Shown here: piece by piece, positions 34,521-46,663 of the stretch
How positions within the stretch are numbered: the first letter of the stretch is position 1
Layout: each line of letters begins with the position of its first letter
From: Catonia carolina
Lineage: Eukaryota; Arthropoda; Insecta; Hemiptera; Achilidae
NCBI GenBank assembly: GCA_035578175.1
Contig: JAQMRL010000003.1
Span: forward strand, 82,161,969 to 82,225,968
Length of the DNA stretch: 64,000 bases
Direction of reading: 5' to 3'
Position numbers and translations under genes: made by a program
Notes under the pieces: generated by a model
What the model was told of the DNA's origin: nothing
Databases searched by the model: none
The model's input: the letters and a program-made list of their open reading frames with translations, nothing else

Positions 34521-35479
34521 AAATTCCTGTGATTCTTTACTTTATTAATGTAGCTTAATGAACTTCGTTTAACTAAGCAAGCCATTTGTATTTAATTAAT
34601 TAAGCTAAATTACACATTTTCTTACATCATATGTCATATAATCATCATCAACAGACAATTTTACCCTAAGTAGTTTCGTTATTAATTGAAGAGTTAGTTC
34701 CTTTCTAATGCATTACTCGGTTAAAAATACTGAAATAATTATCATGGAGTACAACTGGAACATCGTGTTTTTATTCTTTAAGTCCTAAAGTAACTTTCAC
34801 TAATTTAAAGTACGAATATTTATACGTATTTTAAGCGGTAATTAGGTACTGTAACATTATAAAAGTTAGTAGTGTCGGCTAGTAACAGTTAAGATTAATA
34901 AACTGTTTATTTGTATAAAATAAAGTTTATTGTACTTTGACTAATATTGTTACCTGGGGAGGGTGGAATTTTGTATCCTTTAGGATAGTGGTCCCTTATT
35001 GTTATCACTTAATGTATAATTTTGCTATTGAGATTTATTTCAATTTCTAATGTTTTCTCATTTCGGTACTGTATGTTGTACCTTTTATGATTAATTTGCA
35101 CAATTTTTGAGAATCCTTTTAACTTTTTCTTTTCAAGTTCTACATTTTAATTATTGTCTCCAGAATACGTAGAAAACATTTGTATTTCTGTTATGTGTTT
35201 ATTATCTTGCCTTTTTTGTTTCTTTCTCGAACCCTAAAGGAATGGTGTAAAAACAGTCAGCATCTTTGTCGGCCAATTCCAGTTGAAACTTGGTTATGAA
35301 TGAAGTGAGGAAAGAGTCGATCATTAAGCGTTAATGACCATTTTTATTGTTAGTTAAATTTAATTTAAGTTTTAAGTATTGTAATAAATTTTTTTTAATT
35401 AACCTAGTTTAAGTAATTTGATTGTAATTTATTAGTAGTCTAAGTGTTGTAATTGTAATAATCTACTATAATTTAATAT
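34521..35479. other. AT-rich stretch with no supported gene
   Basis: The words TGTATACCCTTTTATGATT... near 51780 resemble TGTTGTACCTTTTATGATTA near 35070, and TTTCCAGAATTCGGAAGAAAAC... near 51880 resembles text near 35155-35190. This suggests a further low-copy dispersed repeat (34990-35220 and 51720-51960, same strand). Confidence 0.35.
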
Positions 35480-35803
35480 ATGTTTTTTATCCCAAACGCG
35501 TGTACATCGCAATCTATTCAATTCAGAATCATAAGTAGTCTCAATGAGCCAATGAGATAAGGATGATGTGTATGACGTGTAAATAGGTGTAGTTTTGTAC
35601 AGACCCAGACCAACCATTCCTGAGACAGTTCAGTTAATTCAACCCCAACCATCAAAGTATAACGGTAACAACTGTCTAACATTCAAATCCGAATAAAATA
35701 ACTACCTTTACTAGGATTTTAACCAGAAACCAGTCTTCAAAATTCAGCTGTTAAACAACTGACTCTCAGCGACGATTTTACCTTTATACCAACTCGGTGG
35801 GTG
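35480..35803 (-). mobile_element. tRNA-derived SINE family B, copy 1
   Basis: Minus strand starts CACCCACCGAGTTGGTATAA, an A-box region, followed after a short insert by the B-box-like GGTTAAAATCC, then the family body (ATTTGAATGTTAGACAGTTG, GGTTGGGGTTGAATTAAC, GTCTGGGTCTGTACAAAACT, GACGTCATACACATCATCC-like words). It is the most diverged of the three B copies. The flanking duplication is not clear. Confidence 0.75.
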
Positions 35804-35814
35804 ATGTTTGTTAA

Positions 35815-36495
35815 ATAAAATAATTGTTATAAGTTTCAAAGAAGTTTTTTTAATATTTATTACAACCAGATCCCGAAATAACCTCGTATTAAGGGTTAAA
35901 ATACGTTTACTTCGTCGATAATGGCAATAAAAAGCTTTGTCAATATGTGAGTACCGTGGGTATTGAAATATTTTACTATGTACACGTGTATGATTAAGTG
36001 TAAAAGTTTTCCCGTCCCTAATTCGAGATTTAATCAAACTACCTTCAACTTCCTACTTTTTAAGTGCGTTAATGACTAAGCTACATAGAAGATAAAATAT
36101 ACGAGTAAGTATAATTACTACTCGTATAGTAAAATTTGTGCATGGTGAGGTTTTCATTAATTTTGAAATCATAATCTGTATATAATTGCGAAAGCTCTCA
36201 CTGATTGGCTCACGCACTTACCCATGACTAATTCTGTAACTTTTAAATCATCTAAAAAGCTGAAATTTTGTGCATTGGTTCCTTGGATGCTGAATAGAAA
36301 TACTAATAAATTTACTTTTATATCTATACATTATTATGCCTTAAAAGTCACCAACGTTAATTATTAAACATCTATTTATTTAGATACAACATTTGTTTAC
36401 GTTGAAAAACATTCAATACAAATCAAGATCTCCGATTATTTTTTTTTTTTTTTTGTAAAATTGACTATGATTTTTCACTCTGATTCAGAAAGTAA
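35815..36495. other. AT-rich stretch with no supported gene
   Basis: A minus-strand open frame that overlaps the B SINE continues into this stretch but has no motif. A T-run lies at about 36440-36455. Nothing else seen. Confidence 0.4.
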
Positions 36496-36499
36496 TATA

Positions 36500-36905
36500 A
36501 AATGTTACTGAAAGTTACATAAAGCATCCACAAGTTATCAGCATCTACATTTCTGGAAAGAATTGCTTTATAAGTAGCAGATACTCTTTACTCATTGGTA
36601 GGGATATCCCTTGTAAAGACGCTAAAAAGAATAGGAAAGAGTACAGATCCTTGTGAAACTCCCGCTTTAGTAGGTTGTATTTGGGAAAAAGTATTTTTTA
36701 AATTAACCACAAATAATTTGAAAGTAAGAGACGATTTTAAAAGAAGATAGTAGGCATGCAAAAAGAGAACTGTTTTAATTTGTACAGTAGGCGTAATAAA
36801 TACCAAGTCCGATCGAAAACTTGACCCATATCAAAGAGAACGCCGGAATTGTAATAATTAAACAATTTTTAAGTCGTGAAAGAAGTAAACTACTATACAG
36901 TAAAA
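36500..36905 (-). pseudogene. Jockey-clade LINE, fragment of the reverse transcriptase core
   Basis: Minus-strand translation begins with VLFDMGQVFDRTW (RT motif A region, normally D.SQAFDRVWH), then LLYKLKQF. After a frameshift it continues with FVVNLKNTFSQIQPTKAGVS and QGSVLFPILFSVFTRDIPT (the AGVPQGSVLGP region). The FADD box should follow but only ATYKAILSRN is seen. A stop right after DIPTNE and the frameshift show that it is dead. The same clade is present at 830-1200 and 59560-60118. Confidence 0.75.
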
Positions 36906-36909
36906 CTGA

Positions 36910-38380
36910 ACGTGTATGGCCGGCTTTAGATTATTTATTAGCTTAATTTAAGTGAATGAACATGCTGAAAATATTAGATAACACAAATTGAATAAATCTA
37001 AAACATTAGTTACATTACGCTTAACCAGATTACATTGTCTGTAAAAAATAAATTAAATTAAATCACAAAAGCTAATGAGTTTTATGAATTTAATATTGTT
37101 TAATTAAATTAAGTTAATGTATTTATTCGAGCCGTCCGTTCAAAGTGGAAAACTATTATTATTAATTTTGTTAACTAGAACAAAACAATCAGTGAAGTAG
37201 ATGGAATAATTAAATTAAATGCAATGCATTACTACACGAAGCAGTCTAATAGTTCCGTTGTAATGGTCAATATTAGCACTGGATTAGTTACCGAAGAGCT
37301 CTCATTTCATGGAACACAGGTAACCGTTCACAAAACTGTTCTATTACTAGAGAGTTTACTACACAATCGTAGAAATTGACATACTTTAATGTTCTATACT
37401 TTTTACAAGCTGATGCACCGATATACTCTGCTCTGTAACTTGGTTCTTATATATTTTTTTTTTAAATATTCACCATCGAAACGGTTAAAAATGAAAATTA
37501 TCTTTTTTAACAAATCAGTTTATTTTTTATAAACGATTAAGGAATCCTGTGAACTGTAATTTTTCAAACATTTAGATCCTATGTAAATTGTTTTCTAGGT
37601 GAACAAATAATAATAAAACATTTTTTTTTAATAAATTTCATTTTATCTTCAAAATATTACCATTACAAAGTTTATCTTTTTTCCTTCATCTCACAATCAA
37701 GGATAATGCTTCCGCCTGTTCTGACACACAACAGCGACAAACTACTGAATTATTGTTATCTTTTGCGTGGCCTCCCAACATCTCTCCTCCCCATCGGTCT
37801 GTATTGGAAAACACTGAGGAAGATCCTTCCCTTAGGCTTTCTCACTACGTGCTCTCTCAATCGATTATGATATTCTGTAATCTTTCTATTCAGGTTGTAA
37901 ACATACAATGTTTATTTGGAAGAGAGTTTTATAAAATTTTAGAAAGTTATTATTGATTTGGTTAAAGCTCTAACAAGAGTATATATAGAGGAGGCTTCAG
38001 ATAAATGTACAAATAAAGAAATATCTTATTGTAGATGGGATTCCTGAAAATCTCCAGATAGAGAATGGTGATCTCGGTTATTGTGTTCAGTGGAACATAC
38101 CTCTGGTTATATTTTTTGTCTGGGAAAACGAGTAAATGGGATATCAGAATCCGCAAGAATCAGAGTAGAACAACTCTTCAAAGGCTATAAAAGCGCCATT
38201 TCTGTAGATATACCCACTCCCAATTAGCCGATTCTGAGTTAGTCACCTTCATTAAGGCGCATATGCAAACAATTTATAAATACCACACCACCACACACAC
38301 ACACACACACACATATTTGCACACCTGTACTCAGAAATGAAGTGTCAAAATTAACGATCGCAATTAATTAAATGGTATAC
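36910..38380. other. AT-rich stretch with a (CA)n microsatellite
   Basis: No supported gene. A perfect CA dinucleotide run covers about 38292-38313. Small open frames at 37753-37956 and 37962-38156 have no recognisable content. Confidence 0.45.
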
Positions 38381-38384
38381 CATT

Positions 38385-38942
38385 TTAATAGTGGTTTTTA
38401 GTTGTATAACTCAATAGTGGTTTTTTCAACAGACAGGTGGAGTGTCAAATTAATTACACTGAATCTGTTAGTTGCAGGGCTAAAATAAATAGTTCTGTTT
38501 CTTATCACATGGTCAATCAATTTATTAACTGAATCATTTGAGAACAGAAGAGGTAGAGGTGTAAAAGACACTAATCAGAGTTATCTCCTCTGAAAGTAAC
38601 GAATTTCATTATACAGCTAGACCCTGTGGTGAATGAAGTGAAAGAATCATTTGCAGAGTGGATAATATGTGCTTTTCAGAGGGCCCGGCATGCTGATAAG
38701 CGTACTTTTCCACGCAGTGAGTAAGGCAATTGTAAACCACCTCACTCCTCGATTTACTTAGTTTTGAACCTCTACAGGTTCACCAGCCTTTTGGCTAATG
38801 ACCTAAACAACAACAACAGTGGTTTTTTAGTGGTATAACTTAATAACTTGGTTAATAGTCGTTATTTAGTGGTATAAGTCAATAGTGGTTTTTACGGTGA
38901 CTACTTGTTGTAACAAAAAGTCACCGTAAAAACCACTATTGA
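38385..38942 (+). repeat. AATAGTGGTTTTT repeat cluster interrupted by a SINE and ending in a perfect hairpin
   Basis: Units like AATAGTGGTTTTTAGTTGTA with a following TATAACTC occur at about 38388-38426 and again at 38818-38893. Family A copy 4 sits between them. The last unit forms one arm of a perfect inverted repeat: 23-bp arms at 38879-38901 and 38920-38942 (TCAATAGTGGTTTTTACGGT...), with an 18-base loop. Before the A insertion this was a short tandem array of roughly 25-30 bp units. Confidence 0.75.
38427..38817 (-). mobile_element. Repeat family A, copy 4
   Basis: A 391-bp reverse-oriented copy starts (minus strand) GTTGTTGTTGTTTAGGTC and ends CCACCTGTCTGTTG, a few bases short of the usual TTATGGGCA end. 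It is flanked by AGTGGTTTTTT on both sides (38416-38426 and 38818-38828), an exact 11-bp target duplication. The 5' hairpin is AGCC-AAAA-GGCT here. Confidence 0.87.
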
Positions 38943-39348
38943 GTTGATCTCTACTACTTGTAGACTACTATGCTCCTGTTTAGTAAAATACAGTGAGCAG
39001 AAAGAAATTAGTGGCTATGTCAGTATTGTAACATTAACTGCATATGGTCCTCAGTGCTGGAAAATGAGACCTTGAAATATACAAAAGCTGGAGTCCTTAG
39101 AGATGGACTGATTACAACAGTCATGCAAGGCCTCCGAGTAGAGTATGAGAGAAATGAAGAAATAAAGCAACAGATCGGTTCTCAGAACACCATAACAGAG
39201 AACATAAAAGGCCAATGAGCGTTCCTTTACCATCCAGAACATAGGAGAAAAGATCGCTCTTTGAAAACGTGGATACAGGGAGTCTAACGGAGGGTGACTT
39301 CGAAAGCAGAAAACAATGTGATGTGGGATGCAGGAAGCGAATAAATTT
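38943..39348. other. Short stretch with a GC-richer patch, not identified
   Basis: The patch at about 39050-39350 gives broken plus-strand text such as GSLTEGDFESRKQCDVGCRK near 39279-39338, which may be a worn transposon ORF. The minus strand is open for 102 codons over the same bases but looks like a shadow. I cannot assign it. Confidence 0.3.
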
Positions 39349-39359
39349 GTAAAACTCAT

Positions 39360-39756
39360 GTTGTTGTTGTTTAGGTCATCAGCCGAAAGGCTGGTTTGAA
39401 CTTGTAGAGGTTTTCCTAGGTAAAACGAGAAATGAGGTGGTTTACCATGCCTTCCTCACCGAGTGGAAAAGTACGCTTATCAGTATGCCGGGCCCTCTGA
39501 AAAGCTCATATTTTCCACTCTGCAAATGACACCTTCACTTCATTCACCACAGGGTCTGGCTGTATAATGAAATTCATTACTTTCAGAGGAGATAACTCTG
39601 ATTAGTGTCTTTTACACCTCTGCCTCTTCTGTTCTTAAATGATTCAGTCATTTAATTGGCTGACCATGTGTTAAGAAACAGAACTATTTATTTTAGCCCT
39701 GCAACGAACAGATTGAGTGTAAAAAATTTGACACGCCACCTGTCTGTTATGGGCAG
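39360..39756 (+). mobile_element. Repeat family A, copy 5
   Basis: A 397-bp copy, one of the best preserved: GTTGTTGTTTAGGTCATCAG, hairpin AGCC-GAAA-GGCT, TTTGAACTTG, body, CTGTTATGGGCAG. Flanks are GTAAAACTCAT (39349-39359) and GTAAGACTCAT (39757-39767), an 11-bp duplication with one change. It lies only 540 bp from copy 4 in opposite orientation, so the two could form a long hairpin in a transcript. Confidence 0.87.
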
Positions 39757-39767
39757 GTAAGACTCAT

Positions 39768-41397
39768 AAGGATGAGTAATCTGGTTGAAACTTATTGATA
39801 TTATGGAATACTGTACACTGTACTATCTTTTCAAGGGTTGTGAACTACGAAAATTTATTACAAATAAAATTTTAAAATATTCGGTTGACGTAATATAAGA
39901 AAGTTAAATATTTCTTTCTTAAATAGAAAATCCTATCTAAATCATGATAAGAAATAACGGTCACTATTCAAGTTTTCAGAAGAAAACTAACTTTAAATGA
40001 GGATTAAGTAACAGAATTTTTAAAGTAATAACAGTAAAACTGTCAAAATATTTCCACCTCATAAATTTTAACGTGGCTTATTGTCCCTTTCAAGATTAAC
40101 TAAATCTATCTGACACCACATAAATTTAATGTTTTAAAAATTATACTGTCGTATTATCTCGTGAAATTTTATGGAAGTAAGAAAGAAATGGAGGTGTGAA
40201 AAAATTGATATTCTAATTTCATAAAACTTTTTCGTGTTACTCTAATTGGAAAAAATGTAGGACAATCCCAAATAACAACCACGACAATTTAACTAACCAA
40301 GAAATCAAATCGCTTTTAAATATATTTCCTCATAAATTTATGAAATTATTTATGAAATCCTAGCCCAAAAAATGTAACAGTTTTTTACTCCATCAAAAAT
40401 TTTATTTTTTCAAAACGGATAAATTCACATGATTAAATGTTTCTTATCAGTGAAATTTTTGATATCTAAGTAATTTTTATTCTATGTAATGTATTAAAAT
40501 GATAAAATTCAAAATTGCATGCACTATTATAATTAAATTTTTATCACAAACTTTCCCAATAAAAGACGGCGTCTAGTTTGTTGAACTTTTTTACTTAAGT
40601 AAATCTTTATTATTTATAATTAAACGAGTGAAGATTTTATACACATCGTATACATCTGAGAATGGATCACAACCTCCTGTGTTTCTCCCATCTTAACCTT
40701 CATCCAATCCAATTTTACCAGTAATCCTTCCTCAATTTTCTAAGCTTTATCAAACACTCTCCCACCAGACAAACTGCGTCTTACTGTTCCATGCCTGGTC
40801 TCCTGTATCCACTTCCATTCCACTTGACGGCATCTACATTTAGGCATCCTCCTCATTGTGGTCAAACTAGTACATCTCCAGTGCGTGTGTGGAGCGGAGT
40901 TCCAACTCTACTGTTTTAACAATGCTGACAACAACTCCAGTTTGTGTCTCCACAATTCTGACACCAATAGTTCATCTCCATTGTTTCTGTTTGATATTTC
41001 TACTTGATATCTTCCACACCTCTGTAGCGATATTTTGGTACAGCGTTCAGTCATTAGTCTATACAATCGCTCTTTGACTTCCATGACTTTATTCCAAAAG
41101 AAAATAATAGGATTTTACAGCAACTCTTCCATTTACAATCCTATTGTAATTTCCTTTACATTTTCACCGTTTTCAGATATTCAAGTACCTAGGTAAATAA
41201 ATTTGTGGCATGGTTTCACGATGAATTTTTTGTCCATTACTGATTTCCTAGGTAGGCACACCTACAACCAGATATTATATACTTTGTGTAGTCGTGATTG
41301 ACTTCAATTATTGCTCGCACAACTTCTGAAGTAAATAAAGAATATCATAATTATACCATCAAATAACTCCACATTATCGATATATCTAACAATAATA
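39768..41397. other. Stretch with no supported gene
   Basis: AT-rich to about 40640. From 40660 to 41100 the sequence is less AT-rich and pyrimidine-rich on the plus strand; a worn transposon is possible but no motif was recognised. It ends in the AAT/ATT microsatellite that holds the LINE at 41413. Confidence 0.4.
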
Positions 41398-41412
41398 ACA
41401 TTATTATTATTA

Positions 41413-43026
41413 TTATTTCTTGTTAGATCCTACTAGGGATGCATTTCTCTTAGTTCCAGCCAGTTTCCGGATGACCCATGCTGCCTTCATTTTTTCTGCA
41501 TGTGATCTTTTCCGCTCCTCCGTCCAGGCCGTTCCCGTTCTCCTCGGCCCTCCCAAGCACTTTAGATTCTCAATTTTCTGCTTCATTTCTGTTCTATTGA
41601 GAAGTGTTTCGCCCGTAATGTCATTCACCAGCATCGTCTCGTGGATCTCCTTGTGCCATCTCGTTGTAGTTTTCCTGCCCTCCCAGTACTTCCATAACTG
41701 CTTCGTTAGTCTGGAGTCGTGCATCCTCGCTATGTGGCCGAAGAATGCCAGTCGTCTCTGCTGGATGACTTCTCTTATGGGTGTGGTGAAGGAATATACT
41801 TCTTCGTTACTTCTGAGCCTGTATTCTCCCTCTTTATTTTGAGTCGGCCCGATGATTCTTCTGATGATTTTCCTCTCGGTAGTTTCTATCGAGCGCAGGT
41901 GGATGTTAGATTTCAAGTGGTGGGTTTCCGCCGCGTACAGCACCTCCGGTCTGGCAACCGTCTGGTAGTGTCTTATCTTGGCATTGCGCGAAATTGATCT
42001 CTTATTATAAACGTTCTTGGTGAGATCGTATGCTTGTGCTAGCTTTGTAGCTTTTGCTTGAATCGCAAGTTTGCCAGAGTTGTCCAGCGTTATGATCTCG
42101 CCAAGATATTTAAATGATTCAACACGTAAAATTTCGTCCTCTATCAGGAACTTAGGTGCGTCTTTTTCGTTGGACATGAATTGGGTTTTGTTTTTAGAGA
42201 TCTTCAAGCCGATCTTTCCCGCTTCTTCCTCCAGTAGTCGTACTTGTTCTGCAGCGTCTTTGACCGTGTCTGCTATCAGTGCGATGTCGTCTGCGAATGC
42301 TAACGCGTTGACTTTTATCGCTGTTCCAACTTTAACTCCTCTCGGAGCTTTCTTATTCCATTCGCGCATGACTTTCTCCAGTGCGCAGTTGAACATTAAT
42401 GGAGAGATGCCGTCGCCTTGTCTAACGCCTGTTCTGATGCAGAATGGTTTGGAGAGTTCAGATCTGAATTTTACCCTCGATTCCGTGTCTGTGATGGTTT
42501 GTTGGTAGATGTTTCTGGTTTTGTTATCCAGGCCGAATTCCTGTAGAACCTCGATCAGTGTGTCCCTATCGATGCAGTCGTACGCTTTCATGAAGTCGAC
42601 GAAAACTATCGTCAACGACTTATTCGCCAGCTTTCTTCCTTCGATGATCAACTTGAGGTTGATGATCTGTTCTGCACAGGATCTTCCCTTCCTGAAGCCT
42701 GTCTGGTATTCTCCTAGATGCGGATCGAGTTGGGGTTCTGCTCTGCTGAGGAGAGCCTTGGATAGAATCTTGTACGTAACTGGCAAGAGAGAAATTCCTC
42801 GGTAGTTATTCGCATCCGTTCTGTCACCTTTCTTGTGCAATGGATGGATAATAGCTGACTTCCATTCCTGTGGGATTTTGCACGTCTGCCATACCGTGTT
42901 GAGTTCTTCTACGAGAGGTTGTAGTTGTTCGTCTTCCAGTATCTTCCAGTGCTCTGCGACAATGCCATCCTCTCCTGGAGCTTTGTTGTTCTTCAGCGTC
43001 TGAATGATTCTCTTTATTTCTTGCAC
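41413..43026 (-). mobile_element. 5'-truncated LINE with open reverse transcriptase frame (537 codons)
   Basis: The minus-strand frame is open over the whole insertion. It starts inside the RT fingers (NNKAPGEDGI, WKSAIIHPLHKKGDRTD, YRGISLL), continues through motif A (FVDFMKAYDCIDR), RTGVRQGDGISPLMFN, the catalytic FADD (ALAFADDIALIAD), KTQFM and FKYLGEII, and ends with ERKIIRRIIGP, RRLAFFGHIARM and GPRRTGTAWTEERKRS. This is ORF2 of an APE-type LINE; the endonuclease is missing by truncation. The word ACATTATTATTATTA lies on both sides (41398-41412 and 43027-43041), the target duplication within an ATT microsatellite. The stop codon is part of the 3' TAA repeat, so there is no separate 3' UTR. 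The first GTG at 43026 is only the truncation point, not a start. Confidence 0.93.
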
Positions 43027-43041
43027 ACATTATTATTATTA

Positions 43042-45345
43042 GTACTCTTTAGTTTCACTTAAGAAGCTTTTTAACGGAAGATTAATTCAGTTTTATCGTA
43101 CAGTTAAGTTGACATTAGTTAACAGTTAACAAATAAAATAGACCTATCAAATTTATTTGAACAACAAACGATAATTTGAATTTAACGTTGGTTTCACATA
43201 ATCCACGTTAAGTCTAAAATTTATTGTGTTAAAATTGCCTATTAATTTCATTTCAAAGAAAGTTTAAAATTGATGACAATGGTGATGATGGCAACGGAAT
43301 AATAACAGAAGGGTACAAAATGGTGTAGCCGTGTTCGATGAGCTTAAATAGTATCAATCGACGGACATGGAATATTGTTAACGTTTAACAACGGTATCAG
43401 CTAACAATAGATAGAATGTCAAATAAAATTAGCCCCGAGCCCGATATTAAATTTACTGCGCTTAGGCTTTTTACATTTCACCGATAATTTTGTTAACAGC
43501 TTCACAGGCACATCTCTTTTAAATACAAAACATAAAACCATAACTAATACAGGGGATTTGAATGATAATAGTATATTTACTAAGTTTGTTAGCTGTAAGT
43601 TTAAAAGCATTTGAAAGTTGGATAATTTTTGACAATATCTTTGTTATTCATAGCTTTTAATTTTGAAAGTGTCAAGTAACTCAAAAACAAAGTATAGCTA
43701 CGTTTATTCCAATGGAGAGTCTACTTCCAAAATGCATAGTTTAGACTTTTTTAAAACACATAACTGATTGTATTTTATATTTTCATTCTAAAAACGTTAT
43801 TACTCAGATTTTTATCATCGTTGCTTAAGTTTTACCATTACGTTTTAAAAAACTGGTTGTAAAATTTACACTTGTTAAAAAATGTGGATTTGGTTGTCAT
43901 TGACAAAAAATTTAGTACAGGCTGCCGGCTTTGAATTTTTACTTTAAATTATATGTCTCATCGTAATGTAATGGATGTTGAGTATGACAAATCGTTATCA
44001 TTTTTTTCGTACAGAACTCAGGAATTTTGAGTACACTCAGCCTTGCGTAAGCATTATATTGGTTTATACAAGAAGAAAGAATGTTTATAGCTAAAAAAAT
44101 GTTCATGAATTTCCAATACATGGGTCTGAATAACCTTACTTTTACGTAGTTAACATTGAATGACAGTAGTGGACCCGAGGGTTGCAATTGAATTTCCGTA
44201 GCTGGTCAACTGCCCTCAGGGCGACACAGTACAGAACCTTAGTCCCTGACTACTTTCGTTGACCGACCTACCGACAAGCTGGCAGTAAAGGCACAATCTA
44301 ATATTGATCCCTTAACTCTTTCCTTCTCTTCCTGCTGGGAATACAATATCCTTCGTCTCCTTTTTTCCGGGAAAACATTTTTTCCACGCACTCGAATTTT
44401 ACAGTTTTCTCTACAACTTATGCCTTCAAGCGATCTTCACTCTTCACCCACCTGGAAAATTTGTTTTTCGCTATTCGATTTGTCGTTATCCGTATTCCAA
44501 TATAAAAACCCTAAAGGCTATATTATTAGATATAGGTAACATATTTGTTTGCGTTCGATTTGTTACAAGATTATTGTTATGTACTCGTATTATGTAATTT
44601 TCTTTTCCATCTATGTTTTTCTAAAACTTTTGATAAATAATTTATTTTTACGACTACATTGTTGAACATGAGGTCCGACAATCAGACCAAATTTGATGTG
44701 TCGTAATATAATCAAGGACCACGGTTATTTTCACGTAAGAAATAAATTCAAACACAATCGATAACAAATGTTTTGAGTTTCAACCTTATTGATTTCCAAG
44801 TTACTTCGATCTAGATGCCAAATTTTGTGAGCAACACTTGCAAAAAATAGCTAAACATCGATAATATTTGTTTATATTAATTATTTTATTTTAAATAAAA
44901 ATTCATCAAGTAGACAAAATTAAAATGGTATGCTTTTAGTATGTGTATTCTAAGTTTTATCTGTTCTAATTCCGAGTTAACATTAAATAATTAGTAATGT
45001 TGGTCTTTTGATAAACCAAAAGTTTATTTATAAATTAAACATTCTGCCATATTTTTAATCTAATATCAGGTAAAAAATACATACACAAAGTGCTTGAGAA
45101 GTAAATATAAAAGTATAAAGAGTTGAGGATGTATGGGATAGACTAATAGTGATATAATATGTTTCAGATGCTTTAACCGACAAGTTCAAATACAGTGGAG
45201 CGTCAGTTATCCGAACTATTTGGTACCAGAGCGGTTCTGATAATCCAATACTTCGGATAATCAAACACGCTAAATATTGTAATTTGATACACTGTACTAA
45301 AACAATGTAATATTAATACATATAACCTATATGTTTGATAGAATA
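43042..45345. other. Stretch with no supported gene
   Basis: AT-rich, with a more balanced patch at 44160-44300 that includes a small hairpin GCCCT-CA-GGGC (about 44212-44223) and could be an old short element. Small minus-strand frames (43419-43610, 43939-44187) have no motif. At 45195-45270 the text GTTATCCGAACTATTTGG...TTCGGATAATC is a loose inverted repeat. Confidence 0.4.
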
Positions 45346-45349
45346 TTAA

Positions 45350-45505
45350 TTTTTTTTGCGTGTGACTGTTTTGCAATTGCTGCTAATGCAGACGGTGAAA
45401 AGAATGATAGATGAAGATGAGTGATACCAGACCTGACCGGGAATCGAACCCGGGACCTTGGCGTAGAAGCTAGTTGCGCTAACCAGTACGCCAACGGGAT
45501 TACAA
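45350..45505 (-). mobile_element. tRNA-headed SINE family C, copy 2
   Basis: On the minus strand the head holds a good A box (TTGGCGTACTGGTTAGCGC) and a perfect B box (GGTTCGATTCC) inside a T-arm CCCGG...CCGGG. It is followed by TCATCTTCATCTATC and the family C tail CACCGTCTGCATTAGCAGCA, ATTGCAAAACAGTCACACGC and an A-run. The acceptor ends do not pair, so it is a SINE and not a tRNA gene. A copy of family B begins 40 bp away on the same strand. Confidence 0.8.
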
Positions 45506-45544
45506 AAGGCTACCACAAACTTTAGTTTAAGAAATACTAATTAT

Positions 45545-45868
45545 TTTTTTTATTCTCAATTTGTGTACGTTGCAATCTGTTCAATTGAGAACAATAAGCA
45601 ACCCCATGACCCAATGAGATGAGGATGATGTGTATGACGTGTCAATGAGGTGTAGTCTTGTACAGACCCAGGCCGACCATTCCTGAGAGAGTATGGTTAA
45701 TTGAACCCCAACCATCAAAGTACACCGGTAACCACTGTCTAACATTCAAATCCGTATAAAAGTAACTACCTTTACTAGGATTTGAACTGGGAACCTTCGT
45801 CTCCGAAAATCAGCTGTTAAACAGCTGATTTTGGCGACGACTCTACCTCTAGACCAACCCGGTGGGTT
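45545..45868 (-). mobile_element. tRNA-derived SINE family B, copy 2
   Basis: Minus strand starts ACCCACCGGGTTGGTCTAGA (A box GGTTGGTCTAGAGG) and has B box GGTTCAAATCC about 75 bases later, because a 30-base segment holding the palindrome CAGCTGTTTAACAGCTG lies between. The body continues ATACGGATTTGAATGTTAG, GGTTACCGGTGTACTTTG, GGTTGGGGTTCAATTAACC, CAGGAATGGTCGGCCTGGG, ACACATCATCCTCATCTC and ends near TTGCAACGTACACAAATTG. It is the best preserved of the three B copies. Confidence 0.85.
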
Positions 45869-46155
45869 AATTCACTAATTTATTGCATTTATTGCAAAAC
45901 GTTGAGTACTAAAGATTATAAAACAAACGAGAAAATACAGAATCTCAAAAGTAATTAAATTAACGTAAAAAATCACGGTAAAATCCTTTATAAAATATGT
46001 TTTAACCTATTTGTACTTACTATACAGCAATTTTTTTAAATCTTGAATTTTGCTCTAAACAGTCTCCACTGTCCCTAAATTGAAGGAAACTAAACTTTAG
46101 TATAATTATATTAATCATTGAATAATTGTTATGTCCGTATTTTGTTAGTAAATAT

Positions 46156-46663
46156 TGTAACACTTATCGCTAAGGCCCGTTTCGGGGTTTAGGTAATTAA
46201 ATAATTAATACATTTAAGTTTACAATTACAAGTATTTATTACAACTAAAAGATTTACAAAATAAATAATGAACTAATTATAATGAAGTAATACAATAAAT
46301 AACTTATTAATTTACTTAGTACTGCTTACAATCAATTATATAGAATACAATTCACAATAAAACTGAATACACAATGCACATAAACAATAAGACTGAATAA
46401 CAATGCCTCGGAACCCCGTTGGCCTGTTCTAACAGAATTACCTTCTAACGTAACGATAGCACACGTAGTAAACACTCGTCAAAGATCAAACGAATACTAA
46501 CTCCCTGACCGCACTCGGGCGCTCTTTCTATAGGTCGATCAAAAAGATAATTCTAGCAAAACAGAGAAATTCGATACAAATAATAAAGTACAAAAAACCC
46601 TTTATAAAAGAGTACTAGAAAAATCTATTGTAAACAAGTCAACAACAGATAAAAGGTGTTACA
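46156..46663. repeat. Possible solo LTR, 508 bp
   Basis: The segment starts TGTAACACTTATCGC and ends AAAAGGTGTTACA, so the ends form an 8-bp inverted repeat TGTAACAC/GTGTTACA of the kind found at LTR tips. It includes a GC-richer stretch with a CTATAGGTCG word near 46530-46540. No internal retrotransposon domains lie on either side and no clear target duplication was seen. Confidence 0.4.

Noticed and set aside
41420..42805. Long plus-strand frames (up to 145 codons) antisense to the LINE
   Set aside because: Shadows of the strongly coding minus-strand RT frame.
45419..45500. A true tRNA gene on the minus strand
   Set aside because: A and B boxes are good but the acceptor ends do not pair, and a SINE tail follows.
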